A stretch of DNA of 64,000 nt from Paratrimastix pyriformis. Its lineage: Eukaryota > Preaxostyla > Paratrimastigidae. This document shows positions 1 through 9,959 of this stretch, one piece after another. The DNA lies in NCBI GenBank assembly GCA_027972325.1, contig JAPMOS010000117.1, forward strand, positions 1 to 64,000, in the 5' to 3' direction. Under the pieces are notes generated by a model that saw nothing but the letters and a program-made list of their open reading frames with translations, did not search any database and had not been told where the DNA came from. The position numbers and the translations under genes were made by a program. Position 1 is the first letter of the stretch. Each line of letters opens with the position of its first letter.

Positions 1-1574
1 TCCGACCACCCTCACCCGATCCTCCTCTTTCCCCGGCAGCCCCGCCCTCAAGCCTCCTTTTTTCACCCAGCACCACCCAAAATTCTTCCGCCTCCGCTTC
101 TCATCATACACCCGCTCAATATCCAGCATTTCGCTTTGCCTCTTCTTCCTCTGCGCATCCCTTTTCCCTTCCTTCTCCGCGCTTCACTCCCCTCCCCGCA
201 GGCACCCTGACTTCCGGGTAACTATCCCCACTGCAGATAGGCTTCCCACACCCACCCCATGCCCTGCTCTCCCGCCCATCATCCCTCCCAACCTTCCCTC
301 CCATCTGCATCTTCACACCTCCGAACGCCGGACCCAGGGCCGACTTCCTCATCTTCGAAGCCTTTTCCCACCCCCCACATACAGAACACATCTCCATGAC
401 CTGCTTCCTCTTCCCCTTCTCCGACCCTGCTGTCATTAAACCTCCACCATTGGTCTCCAATCTTTTTGACCGCCACCCAGTGTCGCCCACCCCCTTCTCC
501 CACAAAACTCCGCCCACCGCTTGTGGTACACCTTACCGCCCATTTCCACCACATCCGGCTGGACCCTCCATTGCCTCTTATCAACCATCCTTCCCTACCC
601 CGCGTCACTTGGACGACCATAACACCCTCTGTTCCCCGCTCCTCCCTCGCATGCCAACGATCCACCCCACACCCAGGCACCTTTTCGTATCCTCTGATTT
701 GAAAGGATCACCCTCCCACAGCGTCACTCATTTTCTCGAAATCCCGCTCCAATCTCACCGTTAGATCGCTTCTCTCTCTCTCCGTTCCGCTGCTCATAGC
801 TCACACTCTGACATGTCCTCTACTCCACAGTTACCTTTGCCGCGATCCCAGACCTCCGCCAATTCAACGAGGGCCTCCTCCGCTTCCCCATCCTGCCCTT
901 CGTCCAAACCCCTGGTTCCCTCCTCCACACCCCATCTTCCCACTCCGGGGTCCCATGACCTCCGCAATATCTCAACTCACCCACCCCCAGCCGCCTCAAC
1001 CACCTGGAGGCCGTGCTGATCCAGCACCGGTGGCCAGTGACATTAACTATTCCTCTATACATTCCGCCCCCATTACCATCCTCCAGCTCTCCATCACCTT
1101 CCCCACTCCATTTCCACCTCCATAGCAATCCTGCTCCCCACCGCCTCCAATCTTTTACCGATGTCATCGTCATTACAATAAAACTCAACCAACCCAACCA
1201 GCTTTTCAAAAATTCAGCCAAGTCAATGTCAGCCCACCTTTTCCACCCCTCCTTCATCCCCACCCATCTCTTTAATCGGTCAATAAAATTCCAATTGGCC
1301 TGGCATGCTAAACCTTCCAAGTCCCCCAAGCGTACATTATCACTCGCATCCATGATATCCGAGCCAGTCTCCCTTTCCAAACCTCCCTGTCCCAGAGCAC
1401 TGCCGAAACTCAAAGGAGTCTACAAGGCAAACGGCAACAAGGAAAACATTCGCACAGACAGACCGTAAAGCAAGGAAGCCAGCCCCAGCCACCTGAGCCA
1501 AAGTAGTATGCCCCCGATGTCGCCAGCCTGTGACGCATTCCCATCCCCGGCATGGTCCTCCATCCTACCATCAA
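1..1574. other. Left-edge stretch with no confident gene
   Basis: Pyrimidine-rich plus strand (long CCC/TCC/CTT stretches) with only short overlapping open frames. On the minus strand a 197-residue frame at 820-1413 is open but Trp/Gly/Arg-rich and matches nothing I recognise; the frame at 279-680 is listed separately. The composition is similar to the stretches around 2.8-3.2 and 5.5-6.1 kb, so this may be decayed sequence of the same local origin. I see no RNA gene or promoter here. Confidence 0.4.
279..680 (-). CDS. ORF fragment with a cysteine-protease-like His box (tentative)
   Basis: One open frame of about 130 residues. Its middle reads GGRHWVAVKKIGDQWWRFND followed by SRV. A His in a hydrophobic strand, then a turn, then W-aromatic-F-(N/D)-D-S-x-V is the layout of the catalytic His box of ubiquitin-specific proteases (C19), and loosely of other papain-fold peptidases. 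The matching Cys box (GxTCY) is not visible upstream, so this is a 3' exon of an intron-split gene, a decayed fragment or a chance match. The flanks are Gly/Glu-rich and low in complexity. Confidence 0.25.
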   Translation of the reverse strand: MPGCGVDRWHAREERGTEGVMVVQVTRGREGWLIRGNGGSSRMWWKWAVRCTTSGGRSFVGEGGGRHWVAVKKIGDQWWRFNDSRVGEGEEEAGHGDVFCMWGVGKGFEDEEVGPGSGVRRCEDADGREGWEG

Positions 1575-1576
1575 GG

Positions 1577-1965
1577 TTTTCCCCAAAGCCGGGGTTCTCC
1601 TCTGCTCCTTCCCATGAGGTTGTCCCCTTCAGCGGGGTTTTCTCCTTCTTCTTCTTGAGGTTGTCCCCTTGGGTTTTCCTCCTCCGTGTCCGTCCCCACC
1701 CAGCCGATGGCGCCCAGCGATGCCCCTTGAGGTTGTCCCCGACGCCGGGGTTTCCTCCTTCTTGAGGTTGTCCCCCTTCGGGGTTTTCCTCCATCATGTC
1801 CATACCCCACCCAGCCGATGTCGCCCAGCGCTGCCTTGAGGTTGTCCCCGACGGCGGGGTTTCCTCTCTTGAGGTTGTCCCCGACGGCGGGGTTTTCCTT
1901 GAGGTTGTCCCCGACGGCGGTTTTCCTCCTTCTTGAGGTCCCCTTCGGGGTTTTCCTCGTACCAC
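1577..1965. repeat. Compound minisatellite, about 9 units of about 30 bp
   Basis: The core unit reads TTGAGGTTGTCCCCGACGGC followed by GGGGTTTTCCTCC. Units start near 1577, 1615, 1655, 1726, 1763, 1835, 1869, 1899 and 1934 with small length changes. A second, longer spacer (CCCACCCAGCCGATG, then CGCCCAGCG) occurs twice, near 1695 and 1805, so the array is a repeat of repeats. Read on the minus strand one frame gives a repetitive Gly-Asp-Asn-Leu-Lys peptide, but unit lengths are not all multiples of three, so I treat it as a DNA repeat. Confidence 0.8.
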
Positions 1966-2833
1966 TCGGTGAGGTTTGCCTGCCACATTTTAGCCAGGTT
2001 GTCCTCGACCCTCTCTCTGGCCACCCAGGGGTAACGATCCCTAGGGCATCCCGCCGACGTAGCACAGCGGCCCCTCCTCTCCAGCACCCGCAGGAACCGC
2101 TGCGGGTGTTGGAAGGTCCTGGTTTGACCGTTGACCCTTGCCGTCGTCACCAGTCCTACCGAGATCATCGATCTCAGAAAATGAGTAAACTGTAATAAAT
2201 GAAAACTTACACAGACCTTCAGACATCGTCCAAAGTTGCCCATTCCTTCGGAGGTTTTGTGCAGATGCAGGCATTGGAGCTCCCATCTGCTCAGTCCAGT
2301 ATTGGAATTGGATGACTGAAAAAAGGTACACAGACCAACCCCATTCCAGGAAAGCTCAAAACAATAACCAGACTGCCCTTGACCAGCCCTACCAAGATCA
2401 GCGGCCACATTCCTAAAAGTTTCTGAAGATGACAAAAAGAATACCGGAAAGACAGACTCTCTCAAAAGAACGTGCCGCATCAGCAACATCCCAGAAGGAT
2501 CTTCCATCTGACCAGACGGTCAGACAGGCATCTCAGGGGCCAGATATCTGAAATTCTAAGGATGAGCCGCTGCCAGACGTCCCAACAACCAACAAACCGG
2601 TAGATATTTCCGACACCAGACAGGGCCCACCTCCGAGGCAAAGCACTCTGTCCAGCCGGGAGACTATGATCAAAGCATGATTAGAAACTCTCCACCCATC
2701 TTCCTCCATCCACAGACCAACGAGACATCGGCTAGACATACCACACCTGAGGGCAGCCGCCACCCAATGCAGCCACCACAAAGCCGGCACACCATCCAAC
2801 CACCGTTGGAAAGTAGGGGCGCTCAGCCCACCA
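1966..2833. other. Stretch without a supported gene
   Basis: Minus-strand open frames at 2041-2331 and 1794-2507 run through this stretch and into the minisatellite. They share no motif I recognise and are not clearly linked to each other by splice sites. They could be the 5' part of a third, more decayed relative of the minus-strand genes at 7.1-6.3 and 5.5-4.0 kb, but I could not align them. Nothing else is seen. Confidence 0.35.
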
Positions 2834-3150
2834 GAAAACGCGGGAGAAAACAGCCATCCCAACCCCCGCCAACCCTCCTGATCCCATCTCTCCCCGTCCA
2901 CCACCGGCCCCTTCGCCCCTTCCAGAGGTCTTCCCTTCTCCGTACCAGCATTCCCAGTTCTTACCAGTCTTTATCCAACCCATACGACCACGCTTCTCGC
3001 CCCTCTCTTTTGATCAACAAGGCCAATTCCATTTACCCTACCGTGGACCCAATTCTCTTCGACCACCGTCTGCATCCAAAAGCACCATACACATATCACT
3101 TCCTGTCTTTGCACTACCTTCTCCAATTTTACCCCCACTCCACCTTCTTT
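2834..3150. repeat. Dispersed repeat, copy 1
   Basis: The block containing GAGAAAACAGCCATCCCAAC, CGTCCACCACCGGCCCCTTC, CCGTACCAGCATTCCCAGTT and CAGTCTTTATCCAACCCA recurs in the same order at 5555-5815. The first 180 bp are clearly alike with small indels; the next 130 bp (both with ACCCAATTC and CTCCAATTTTACC) are weaker. It lies downstream of the minus-strand gene at 5.5-4.0 kb, just as copy 2 lies downstream of the gene at 7.1-6.3 kb, so gene plus repeat look like one duplicated unit. Confidence 0.75.
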
Positions 3151-3999
3151 TCCTTCATTCGATTGCTCCCCGTCGGTCGAAATTGGTACAGCGAGTTTCC
3201 CCTTTTGGGGACCGCTGCCCGGGTGCCCAAACCCATGTCACCCCGTGCGAGCTGAGGGGCAGGATGTTGGAGTTTGCTGACCGGGACCCGCTGGCTTGCC
3301 GCCGTGGGGTGCTGTGACACAAAGTGCATGTGCATCCGCGGTGATGGCGGGTGTGGAATTTCATTCAAAAGATGGCTCTGTAGCGCGCAAGACCCGGGTA
3401 CCCAAATAAACGGAGGATGAAAGTGGCCCCAATAATGAGCCCATTCTCAGAAAAGTTGGAATCCAATGAGATGGAGGCGGTGTGATGTGACATCTCGTGG
3501 AGTGGATGCCCCTTACACGAGGAAGTGGTGGCACCTGATAAATTCCGTCATCGAAAATTCCTGACTCCCAAAAGCCCCACAAAATTCCTCCCCATTCAAA
3601 AATGTGGTAGCCGCTCCAACCCCGCGGATCAGGAAGCTCGCTTTTGAGTCAGCATTTTTGTGCACAACGTGGTGGGAAAGTGCGATCCCATGAAAACATC
3701 GGCGAGGCCGAGAAAACACCACGGTGATTGTGTTGTGAAAGAAAACAGACACAGAAAGACGACATGGAGCGCCGGCAATGCATTAAACGGTGGGCATCTG
3801 ATCAGCGACGCAAGCAGAAAAACCTCTTGCAGAATGACCTAACTCGGAAACATACGTTAAATAGGCCAATCATCCTCAGAACATGCCAAAGATGTGGATG
3901 ATCCTTAAAACCGAATCGACGAGCGATCCCCAAAACATAAGATCACCGAGGATATGAAACCTAATAAAATGCCTCGTCAACGAAGTGAGGGGCCGCAGG
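3151..3999. other. Stretch without a supported gene
   Basis: Lower GC than the flanks. A minus-strand frame at 3513-3752 (79 residues) is open and of balanced composition but has no recognisable motif or neighbours in frame. It could be a 3' exon of the gene at 5.5-4.0 kb. No repeat, hairpin or RNA gene noted. Confidence 0.35.
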
Positions 4000-5486
4000 A
4001 GAGCCGTCGAAGAGGCATCCCGTCACAGCGCAAGTTACCAATGGGGAAGAGCGGCTATTTTTCCGGACTCGGTTTGGCCTGTTTTTGCTTCCAATTTTCC
4101 CTGGGATCGGTTAGAATGGGCTCATTCTGGCACCGGGAATGATGTTTCCCAAGTGCGAACTGCTCCACAGAGCCTTTTTGGATCGGGCCTCGAGGGCATC
4201 AGATGGCGGTCGGTCATCCACTTTCTCCCCATCCAAAGCGAGCTCAGGCTCGCCGCACCAAATGGACATGTGTGGGTAGTCACTTTTGTTTGGGGTGTCA
4301 GTTGGGCCCTTGTCCGGGCCAATCCCAAAATGGGAATCCATTTCGACCGACGCCCCGCCAACCACTCTCTCCCACGCCATTCCAATAGAAGGCTGTTTCT
4401 TTCCACGCATGTCCCAGGGCAAGAGCGTAAGAGGGTGGAAGAAACACAGCCCCCAACCTTTACTTGAACTTCTTCCCCATTCACCCCACCGACACCTTCA
4501 CCACACGCGGACGCGACTCCGCTTCAAAGCGTCGATGGCCTCCCTCTGCTCCGGGGTTGCCATGACACAAAACGTCCCGTCCCACCACTTGACCACGCCA
4601 CTTCTGATCTCCAAATATCGGAGACCTCTACCACAATGTGGTGGTTCTTGAGGCCTCCTGCATCTGCTGCGGCCACTCGACACCGGCCGCACGAATAAAG
4701 GCCAAACGATGGTCCGCCCGGAGGCCGATCCTCCGGAGCGATCTGTACTATGCGCTTGCCCCGGAAGATCTCCGGGATGTGGCTGTCCCACCGAGCATGT
4801 CACAGACACCCATGCACCCGGCTGGCGAGCAGGCTTGACCCAAACTACCGGGGTGGCGATCAATAAGTCAGCGATTGCGAACAGACACTGCGCACTCCGC
4901 TTCACGCAACCATTGGCGAACCTCCTCTTCTTTAGCTTCCAGGGCAAACCACCCAGATGAGCCCTCATTGTAACAAAGGTCACAGCTGAGGCCGGCCGCT
5001 CACATTCACTTCCCAGATCAGTCAGGACGGCCTGATTCCGACTTGCAAAAGCTCCATCTCCGCGGCATCGGGTCTCAGACGTCACGCCAAAGTTCCTTCT
5101 TCCAGGCCTTGTTGAACGGGCCTCGCCAAGATCTCACGAAGCTGGCATTCAAGTTCGTACCAGCTAAATTGCACAGCACTTGGCTCAAATTTAATAGCGA
5201 ATCTCATTGTCTCAGCCTGTAATTCACAAAAGGCAATTGACAAACAAAGACCCAAGATGAGCCCAACAAACATCCTTGATAGGCGGACTTTCGGTAGGAA
5301 AGCCACTATCCAATTAACACAGACCATAACTTTTCCTTCTTTTCACCCTGCTCCTCGGCCTGGCTCTTTTCGGCCACTCTTTTTACCAGCCGCCTCCATT
5401 CTTTGGCGATTGGCTTCAGCCTCAACACTTTCCAGCGTCAGAGGAACCGCACCAGCATCTTCAACAGAATGAGTTTCAGAAGACAT
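4000..5486 (-). CDS. Unrecognised spliced gene, paralogue 2 of a local family
   Basis: Starts at MSSETHSVEDAGAV (ATG at 5484-5486) with an acidic N-terminus that becomes Lys/Glu-rich. A probable intron ends in TTACAG before 5216 and leads into AETMRFAIKFEPSA, then WYELECQLREILARPV. The gene at 7.1-6.3 kb has the same plan: a charged N-terminus, an intron, then RVRVPVRFKKPL and YRNLTLAMERDG. A second shared stretch reads GVVKWWDGTFCVMATPEQ here (near 4.6 kb) and DVMRWFATSGLTAPDQ there. Further open stretches run to about 4.0 kb. The reading frame is not continuous in my reading, so it is split by more introns or is decaying. I assign no function. Confidence 0.4.
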
Positions 5487-5554
5487 CAATTGGCCAATAG
5501 AAAAGGCGAAGATCCCAAATTCAAACACTTTCCAGGTCGGTAGGACCGGGGAAG

Positions 5555-5815
5555 CAGGGAGAAAACAGCCATCCCAACCCTCGCCAAAATCCCATCTCTC
5601 CCGTCCACCACCGGCCCCTTCGCCCCTTCAGAGGTCCCCCTCTCCGTACCAGCATTCCCAGTTCTCATTACCAGTCTTTATCCAACCCAGACAACCACGC
5701 TTCGCCCTCTCTTTTGGATCAACTACATTTACCCTTTATTAATTCCCCACCCAATTCCCGTTCTCCTTCTTGTCTGTGATATCTCCACCCACTCCAATTT
5801 TACCTTCCACCTCTC
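5555..5815. repeat. Dispersed repeat, copy 2
   Basis: Second copy of the block at 2834-3150, same orientation, with shared landmarks AAACAGCCATCCCAACCC, CCACCACCGGCCCCTTCGCC and CCAGTCTTTATCCAACCC. It follows the 3' side of the minus-strand gene at 7.1-6.3 kb and precedes the start of the gene at 5.49 kb, which supports a tandem gene-plus-repeat duplication. Confidence 0.75.
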
Positions 5816-6261
5816 CACCAATTCCACCATCTGTTCCACCCTCAGTTGCATAATGATTCCCTCCCATTCCAACAAGCCCCACCCCTTTTCCTTTTCCCAT
5901 ATCCCTCGCCCCTTTCCCTCGTTTTCGGTATTCAATACATCGTGCCCCAAACAAAACTCGCGATTACACGATCCACTCTCCAATTGCGCCCACCCCCATT
6001 ATTCTCCACCCAGTCCCCTTTCACCCCCACCAGCTCCCTTCCACTCGTTTTCAGACAGTGCCAACACAGAAGGACACGGGGAGAAATAGGGGGGCCGATG
6101 ATCACAGCAGCTGCCCACCGCACCCGTCCACAACCCGCCCAGCTCCTTCACTCCACAGCCCGCCCGTATCCGCAACAGCCCCCACTTCCTGCCCCTCCGC
6201 GCCATAGCCCGGGCCCTGGGGACCTCGTCGGTCGGGATGGAGGACGAAGCCATTACCACCC
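5816..6261. other. Stretch without a supported gene
   Basis: The plus strand is pyrimidine-rich; open frames on both strands overlap and have low-complexity composition. It may hold the 3' end of the minus-strand gene that starts at 7128. I see no motif. Confidence 0.35.
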
Positions 6262-7128
6262 CGAATCCAAATCGCGATCCTTCAGTTTGATTTGGTCCGG
6301 GGCGGTGAGACCGCTCGTCGCAAACCACCGCATCACGTCGGCCACCGATCTGCAACCAGCCGGCCGCAGCACGATGACCGTCTTGCCAGGCACATTCTCT
6401 CCGACCGCTCTCCGGCAAAATCGGCGACCCGCCACGACCGATGGCCACACTGAGGCCCTCACCACACATAGCACACGGAACACCTTCATCATAGGGTCTT
6501 GCACCTGAGATGATCATTCCCAACCCCACCTGACAGACCTTGCCATGAACTTGTTTCCCAGTCACAAAGCAGCCAGGATTGGCTTCCTAATCGCTTTCGG
6601 GGAGCAACTCCGGGAGAAGTCCCCAACAATCGTAGTGGCTGAGCGCGACTCAGGTAATTCCTCCATTCGGTGGTCCAGGATGTCCAATCCTTCACCCCAC
6701 AAAACTTGTCCAATAGCTCTAAATCGTCTTCATAGATGAGCACCTCAAAGGAGGGTAGGAGCCCTCCACAAGCGGCTCAGCGAATCCATCCCTCTCCATT
6801 GCCAATGTCAAGTTTCGATAGTTGGGCGAGGACGAGTCCAGAGGCTTCTTGAAACGAACCGGAACACGGACTCTCTGCGACAAAGAGACATCATCCAACA
6901 AACTACCAGTAAGACCACGATCACATTGATAGGGCCAGGACCCGATGCAGGTCCCCCCCTCACCCCACCACAAAAGCGAAATGTACCGACCTTACCCTCA
7001 CGTCTCTTTTTGCTCGCAGCCTCCGATTGCGCAACAGCTGCTTCTGCATCCCGTTTCTTCTCCTCAATCTTCCCGGCTTCTTCCATTTGCTCCATCGTCA
7101 TCCCAGATTGTTCCTCAGTCTTGTTCAT
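6262..7128 (-). CDS. Unrecognised spliced gene, paralogue 1 of a local family
   Basis: ATG at 7126-7128 begins MNKTEEQSGMTMEQMEEAGK; the first exon (6991-7128, 46 codons) is highly charged and ends in SKKRREGK. The next exon starts at 6874 after CGCAG with RVRVPVRFKKPLDSSSPNY, then RNLTLAMERDGFAEPLVEGS. The donor GTCGGT fits the local splice consensus (C at +3). Later stretches include YEDDLELLDKFCGVKDW near 6.7 kb and GENVPGKTVIVLRPAGCRS plus DVMRWFATSGLTAPDQ near 6.3-6.4 kb, the latter alignable with paralogue 2. No membrane segment or catalytic motif is certain. The ATG at 7258-7260 would add 44 codons and cannot be ruled out. Confidence 0.45.
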
Positions 7129-7209
7129 TGGAAATAGCAAGAGGCAGCGAGAGAATCGACGCAAAAACGGGGCAAAGGAATTCAAAACTCGAGGGTCTGC
7201 GACCGGGGA

Positions 7210-7500
7210 CCGACAAACATCGTGATACCGGTTCTGATGATGCAAATCGATGAGTTTCATCGAAAAAACACTTGGGATGATGTCAGAACACCACCTCGAA
7301 AAATTCGATTTCTATTGAAAATCCATACCGCCGGTATGGATTTTAGTACCCCCGACAAACATCGCGATACCGGTTCTGATGATGTAAATCGATGAGTTTC
7401 ATCGAAAATTCACTTGGGATGATGTCGGAACACCACCTCGAAAAATTCGATTTCTATTGAAAATCCATACCGCCGGTATGGATTTTAGTACCGACAAACA
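7210..7500. repeat. Tandem 140-bp repeat with perfect 13-bp palindromes
   Basis: Unit 1 spans 7210-7351 and unit 2 spans 7352-7490; the first 10 bases of a third unit follow at 7491-7500. The units differ at only a few positions. Each contains a perfect inverted repeat AAAATCCATACCG-C-CGGTATGGATTTT (arms 7318-7330/7332-7344 and 7460-7472/7474-7486), plus smaller dyads around ATACCGGTTCTGAT and CGATGAGTTTCATCG. The block sits between a minus-strand gene start (7128 or 7260) and the plus-strand gene at 7.6 kb, so it could be a shared upstream region, a recombination site or an element end. Confidence 0.85.
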
Positions 7501-7554
7501 TTTGATGGTTTAGTGGCTCTAACCTTGGGTAATAGCCACACTTGATCCCGCCAA

Positions 7555-9576
7555 ATGCCCAAGGAAAGCACTCAGGAACTTCGTGAGACGCGCAGCGCCG
7601 TTACCCGACTCCTCGTCACTCGCGGGATGACTCGGAGGAACGAGGCCATTCGAGGAAACGTGCGCGCGCTGAACCCAAGTCATCCGCCGCCGATGCAGCG
7701 CCGGCCTCGCCTCTTCGCCTGGACACTGTCACCGAAGATGAAGCTGAGCAAGAGGAGACCCAACGCGCCAGCCAGGAACACGAGGCGACCGAACAGGAAC
7801 AAGAGGAGATCCAACATGCCAGCCAAGATGCCGATCAACATCACCCAGTCGTCTTCATTCCATCAGCCGAGCATTCTTCCAGCAGCGAACATGCGCGGGC
7901 GAGCGTGCTACCCGAGCCGCCCACCGCCGAGCCCGAGGAGACCCCTGAGCCTGAGCAGACCACCGTGCCAGAGCAGACCACCGAGCCCGTGCCTGAGCAG
8001 CCCATCGAACCTTTGGAGACCACCACAACTGAACCAGGTGACTACCTCCGACCCTGTGCAGGCCACCACCACCGAACCCGCAGAACCCTCAGAACCCGAA
8101 CCGGCGCAGTCCGAACTACAGCAAACCGGCACAGAACCGGAAGCCGCCGAGCAGTCCGTCCCTGGTGAACCCGAGCAGCTCGCCGAACCCGAGCAGCCCG
8201 CCGAACCTGAGCTGACCCCAGAACCCGAGCAGACCGCAGCCCCTCCTCCGACGCCCTCAAAGCAGCCCCCCCAACGCCGGACCGCCCCTCCGTCGTCCTC
8301 CTCCGAAACCGAGGGCGGGTTCGCCTCCCAAGAAACTGCCCGACTCCATCCCGCCCAAGACGCCAGCACAGGCCCCGGCTATCAAGAGGTCCGCTCCCGT
8401 TCCCCGACATCGATCCTGGCAACCCAGCGTTCACCGCCGCCGCCGGCTGCTGGTTCAATCGTTGCTCTCAAGACGCCTCCGCCTCCGGCATCCGTGCCTT
8501 CCAGAACCCCACGTGCAGCCCCTGTCGCGTCCTCCGCCTCACGTGCAGCCCCGGTCACCGCCACGAGCACTACTGCCACGCCTCCAGCAGTGGCTCCGGG
8601 TCGGGCTTCCGTGCCTCCCAGAACCCCACATGCAGCCCCGGTCACCGCCACGAGCACGACTGCCACGCCTCCAGCAGTGGCTCCGGGTCGGGCTTCCGTG
8701 CCTCCCAGAAGCCCCGGTCGACTGCAAAGCCTCCAGCAGTGGCTCCGGATCGAGCTTCCGTGCCTCCCAGAACGCCCCGCACCGCCACGAGTTCCACGTC
8801 ATCAGTCCCTCCCACAACTTCGAGTCCTCATCAGCCTCTGTCGTCGTCGAACACCGCCCCCCCGCCCCTCAATCGGTCTGTTTTTCTGTTTTACCTCTTG
8901 TGGGTTCCTTAAAACCTCTCCTCCAGGATCTACCTCGTCTGGCAATCGGAGACAAAGGAAGTGTTGAAACTCACTCGACAGGCATTTTACGAACGGATCT
9001 TTCCCAAGCTGCTGGCAAGTTGGTTCCCGAGCACAAACCATCTGAATCGCGGTCTCATCGTCCCTGTTCATTTTTCGAGACCATGGCTGAGTACCGACTC
9101 TCCGGTGCCATCTGTGTTGAGTTGCACAAGGTACTTAACCGGTTGGGACTCACCTTCGGAAAAATCCTGTTTTCGATGACCTGCGGTCAAAGTGCTGATA
9201 TCGAGAAGACCTACCAGTTCCTGACTTCAAGAGCCTTGATGATTCTTGTGTGTCTGGATTCCGAGGCTGCATTCGGCGTCGACCGTGCCGTCGATGGCCA
9301 CATGAGGCTGGATGAGCTTGCCCTCTGGGAACGCACTTTCCCCTTCTACGTCAAGGAGGTTTTCATGACCGTTCCATGTTGGAACTCACTGACTACTACG
9401 GAGAACAGTTCCCCAAGGTATTCCAGGCTTGCGAACGTGAATACCTCGCTCTCTCCGAAGACGAACGGAAGACCTATGACTGGTCGATTCAGTGCCACAA
9501 GTTCCGCACCAACACCTGCTACCGCGAGATTCCGGCCCATTGGGACTGTCTCTTCAAGTTCACTGGGAACGCATAA
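7555..9576 (+). pseudogene. Unrecognised charged-protein gene, copy A (degenerate)
   Basis: Plus-strand gene of a two-copy family (copy B at 9.96-11.20 kb). The N-terminal part is acidic with a basic HSRKRARAEPK patch and then Pro-Glu-Thr repeats. A 51-bp intron (8876-8926, GTCTGT...CTCCAG) has an exact counterpart in copy B. The C-terminal domain carries RQAFYERIFPKLLASWFP, SGAICVELHKVL, RALMILVCLDSEAAFG, HMRLDELALWERTFPFY and, at the end, DYYGEQFPKVFQACEREYLA with DERKTYDWSIQCHKFR. No single frame carries all of this, so the copy is broken in several places or has undetected introns. I do not recognise the family. It could be host or mobile; no transposase, integrase or polymerase motif is visible. 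Confidence 0.5.
8545..8718. repeat. Two tandem 87-bp units in copy A
   Basis: Starting at GCAGCCCCGGTCACCGCCAC the same 87 bp occur at 8545-8631 and 8632-8718, differing at one or two bases. 87 is a multiple of three, and one frame reads an Ala/Pro/Thr-rich 29-residue repeat through both units. Weaker relatives lie just before (8500-8544) and after. Confidence 0.85.
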
Positions 9577-9959
9577 ACAACCCGAGACTTTTTGTCTCTA
9601 TCTCTCTCCGCCACCTTCTTCCCGCTTTCCATGTGTCCCTGTTTTTGAAAGAGTGGCTATTACCCCCTGGAGCCTAGTCGCATCGAGAAGACCGTTGATC
9701 TATTGTTCGACCATAACTTTTATCTTGTGCGGAACCCGTCAGCGTGGGTCCGTTCACCGAAGAGCGTGTGCCAGCCGTAGTTCGTCCTACAAGGGGAACA
9801 AAACAGAGATGGCGTGAGAAATAGTGCTTTCCTTGTGTCTGATTTTGAACTTCCTGGTTTTGAAAAGTGGCTGTTACCCCTGGAGTATCCCGCATGGAAA
9901 CCGCCAAAATGCAGAGGAAGCACGCAAGTCATGCCATGCTTAGCAGACGGACTCGGTCT
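9577..9959. other. Spacer between the two paralogous copies
   Basis: Contains two related stretches, CCTGTTTTTGAAAGAGTGGC with TATTACCCCCTGGAG (near 9640) and CCTGGTTTTGAAAAGTGGCT with GTTACCCCTGGAGTAT (near 9855), about 215 bp apart, so the spacer itself is partly duplicated. No gene seen. Confidence 0.5.
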
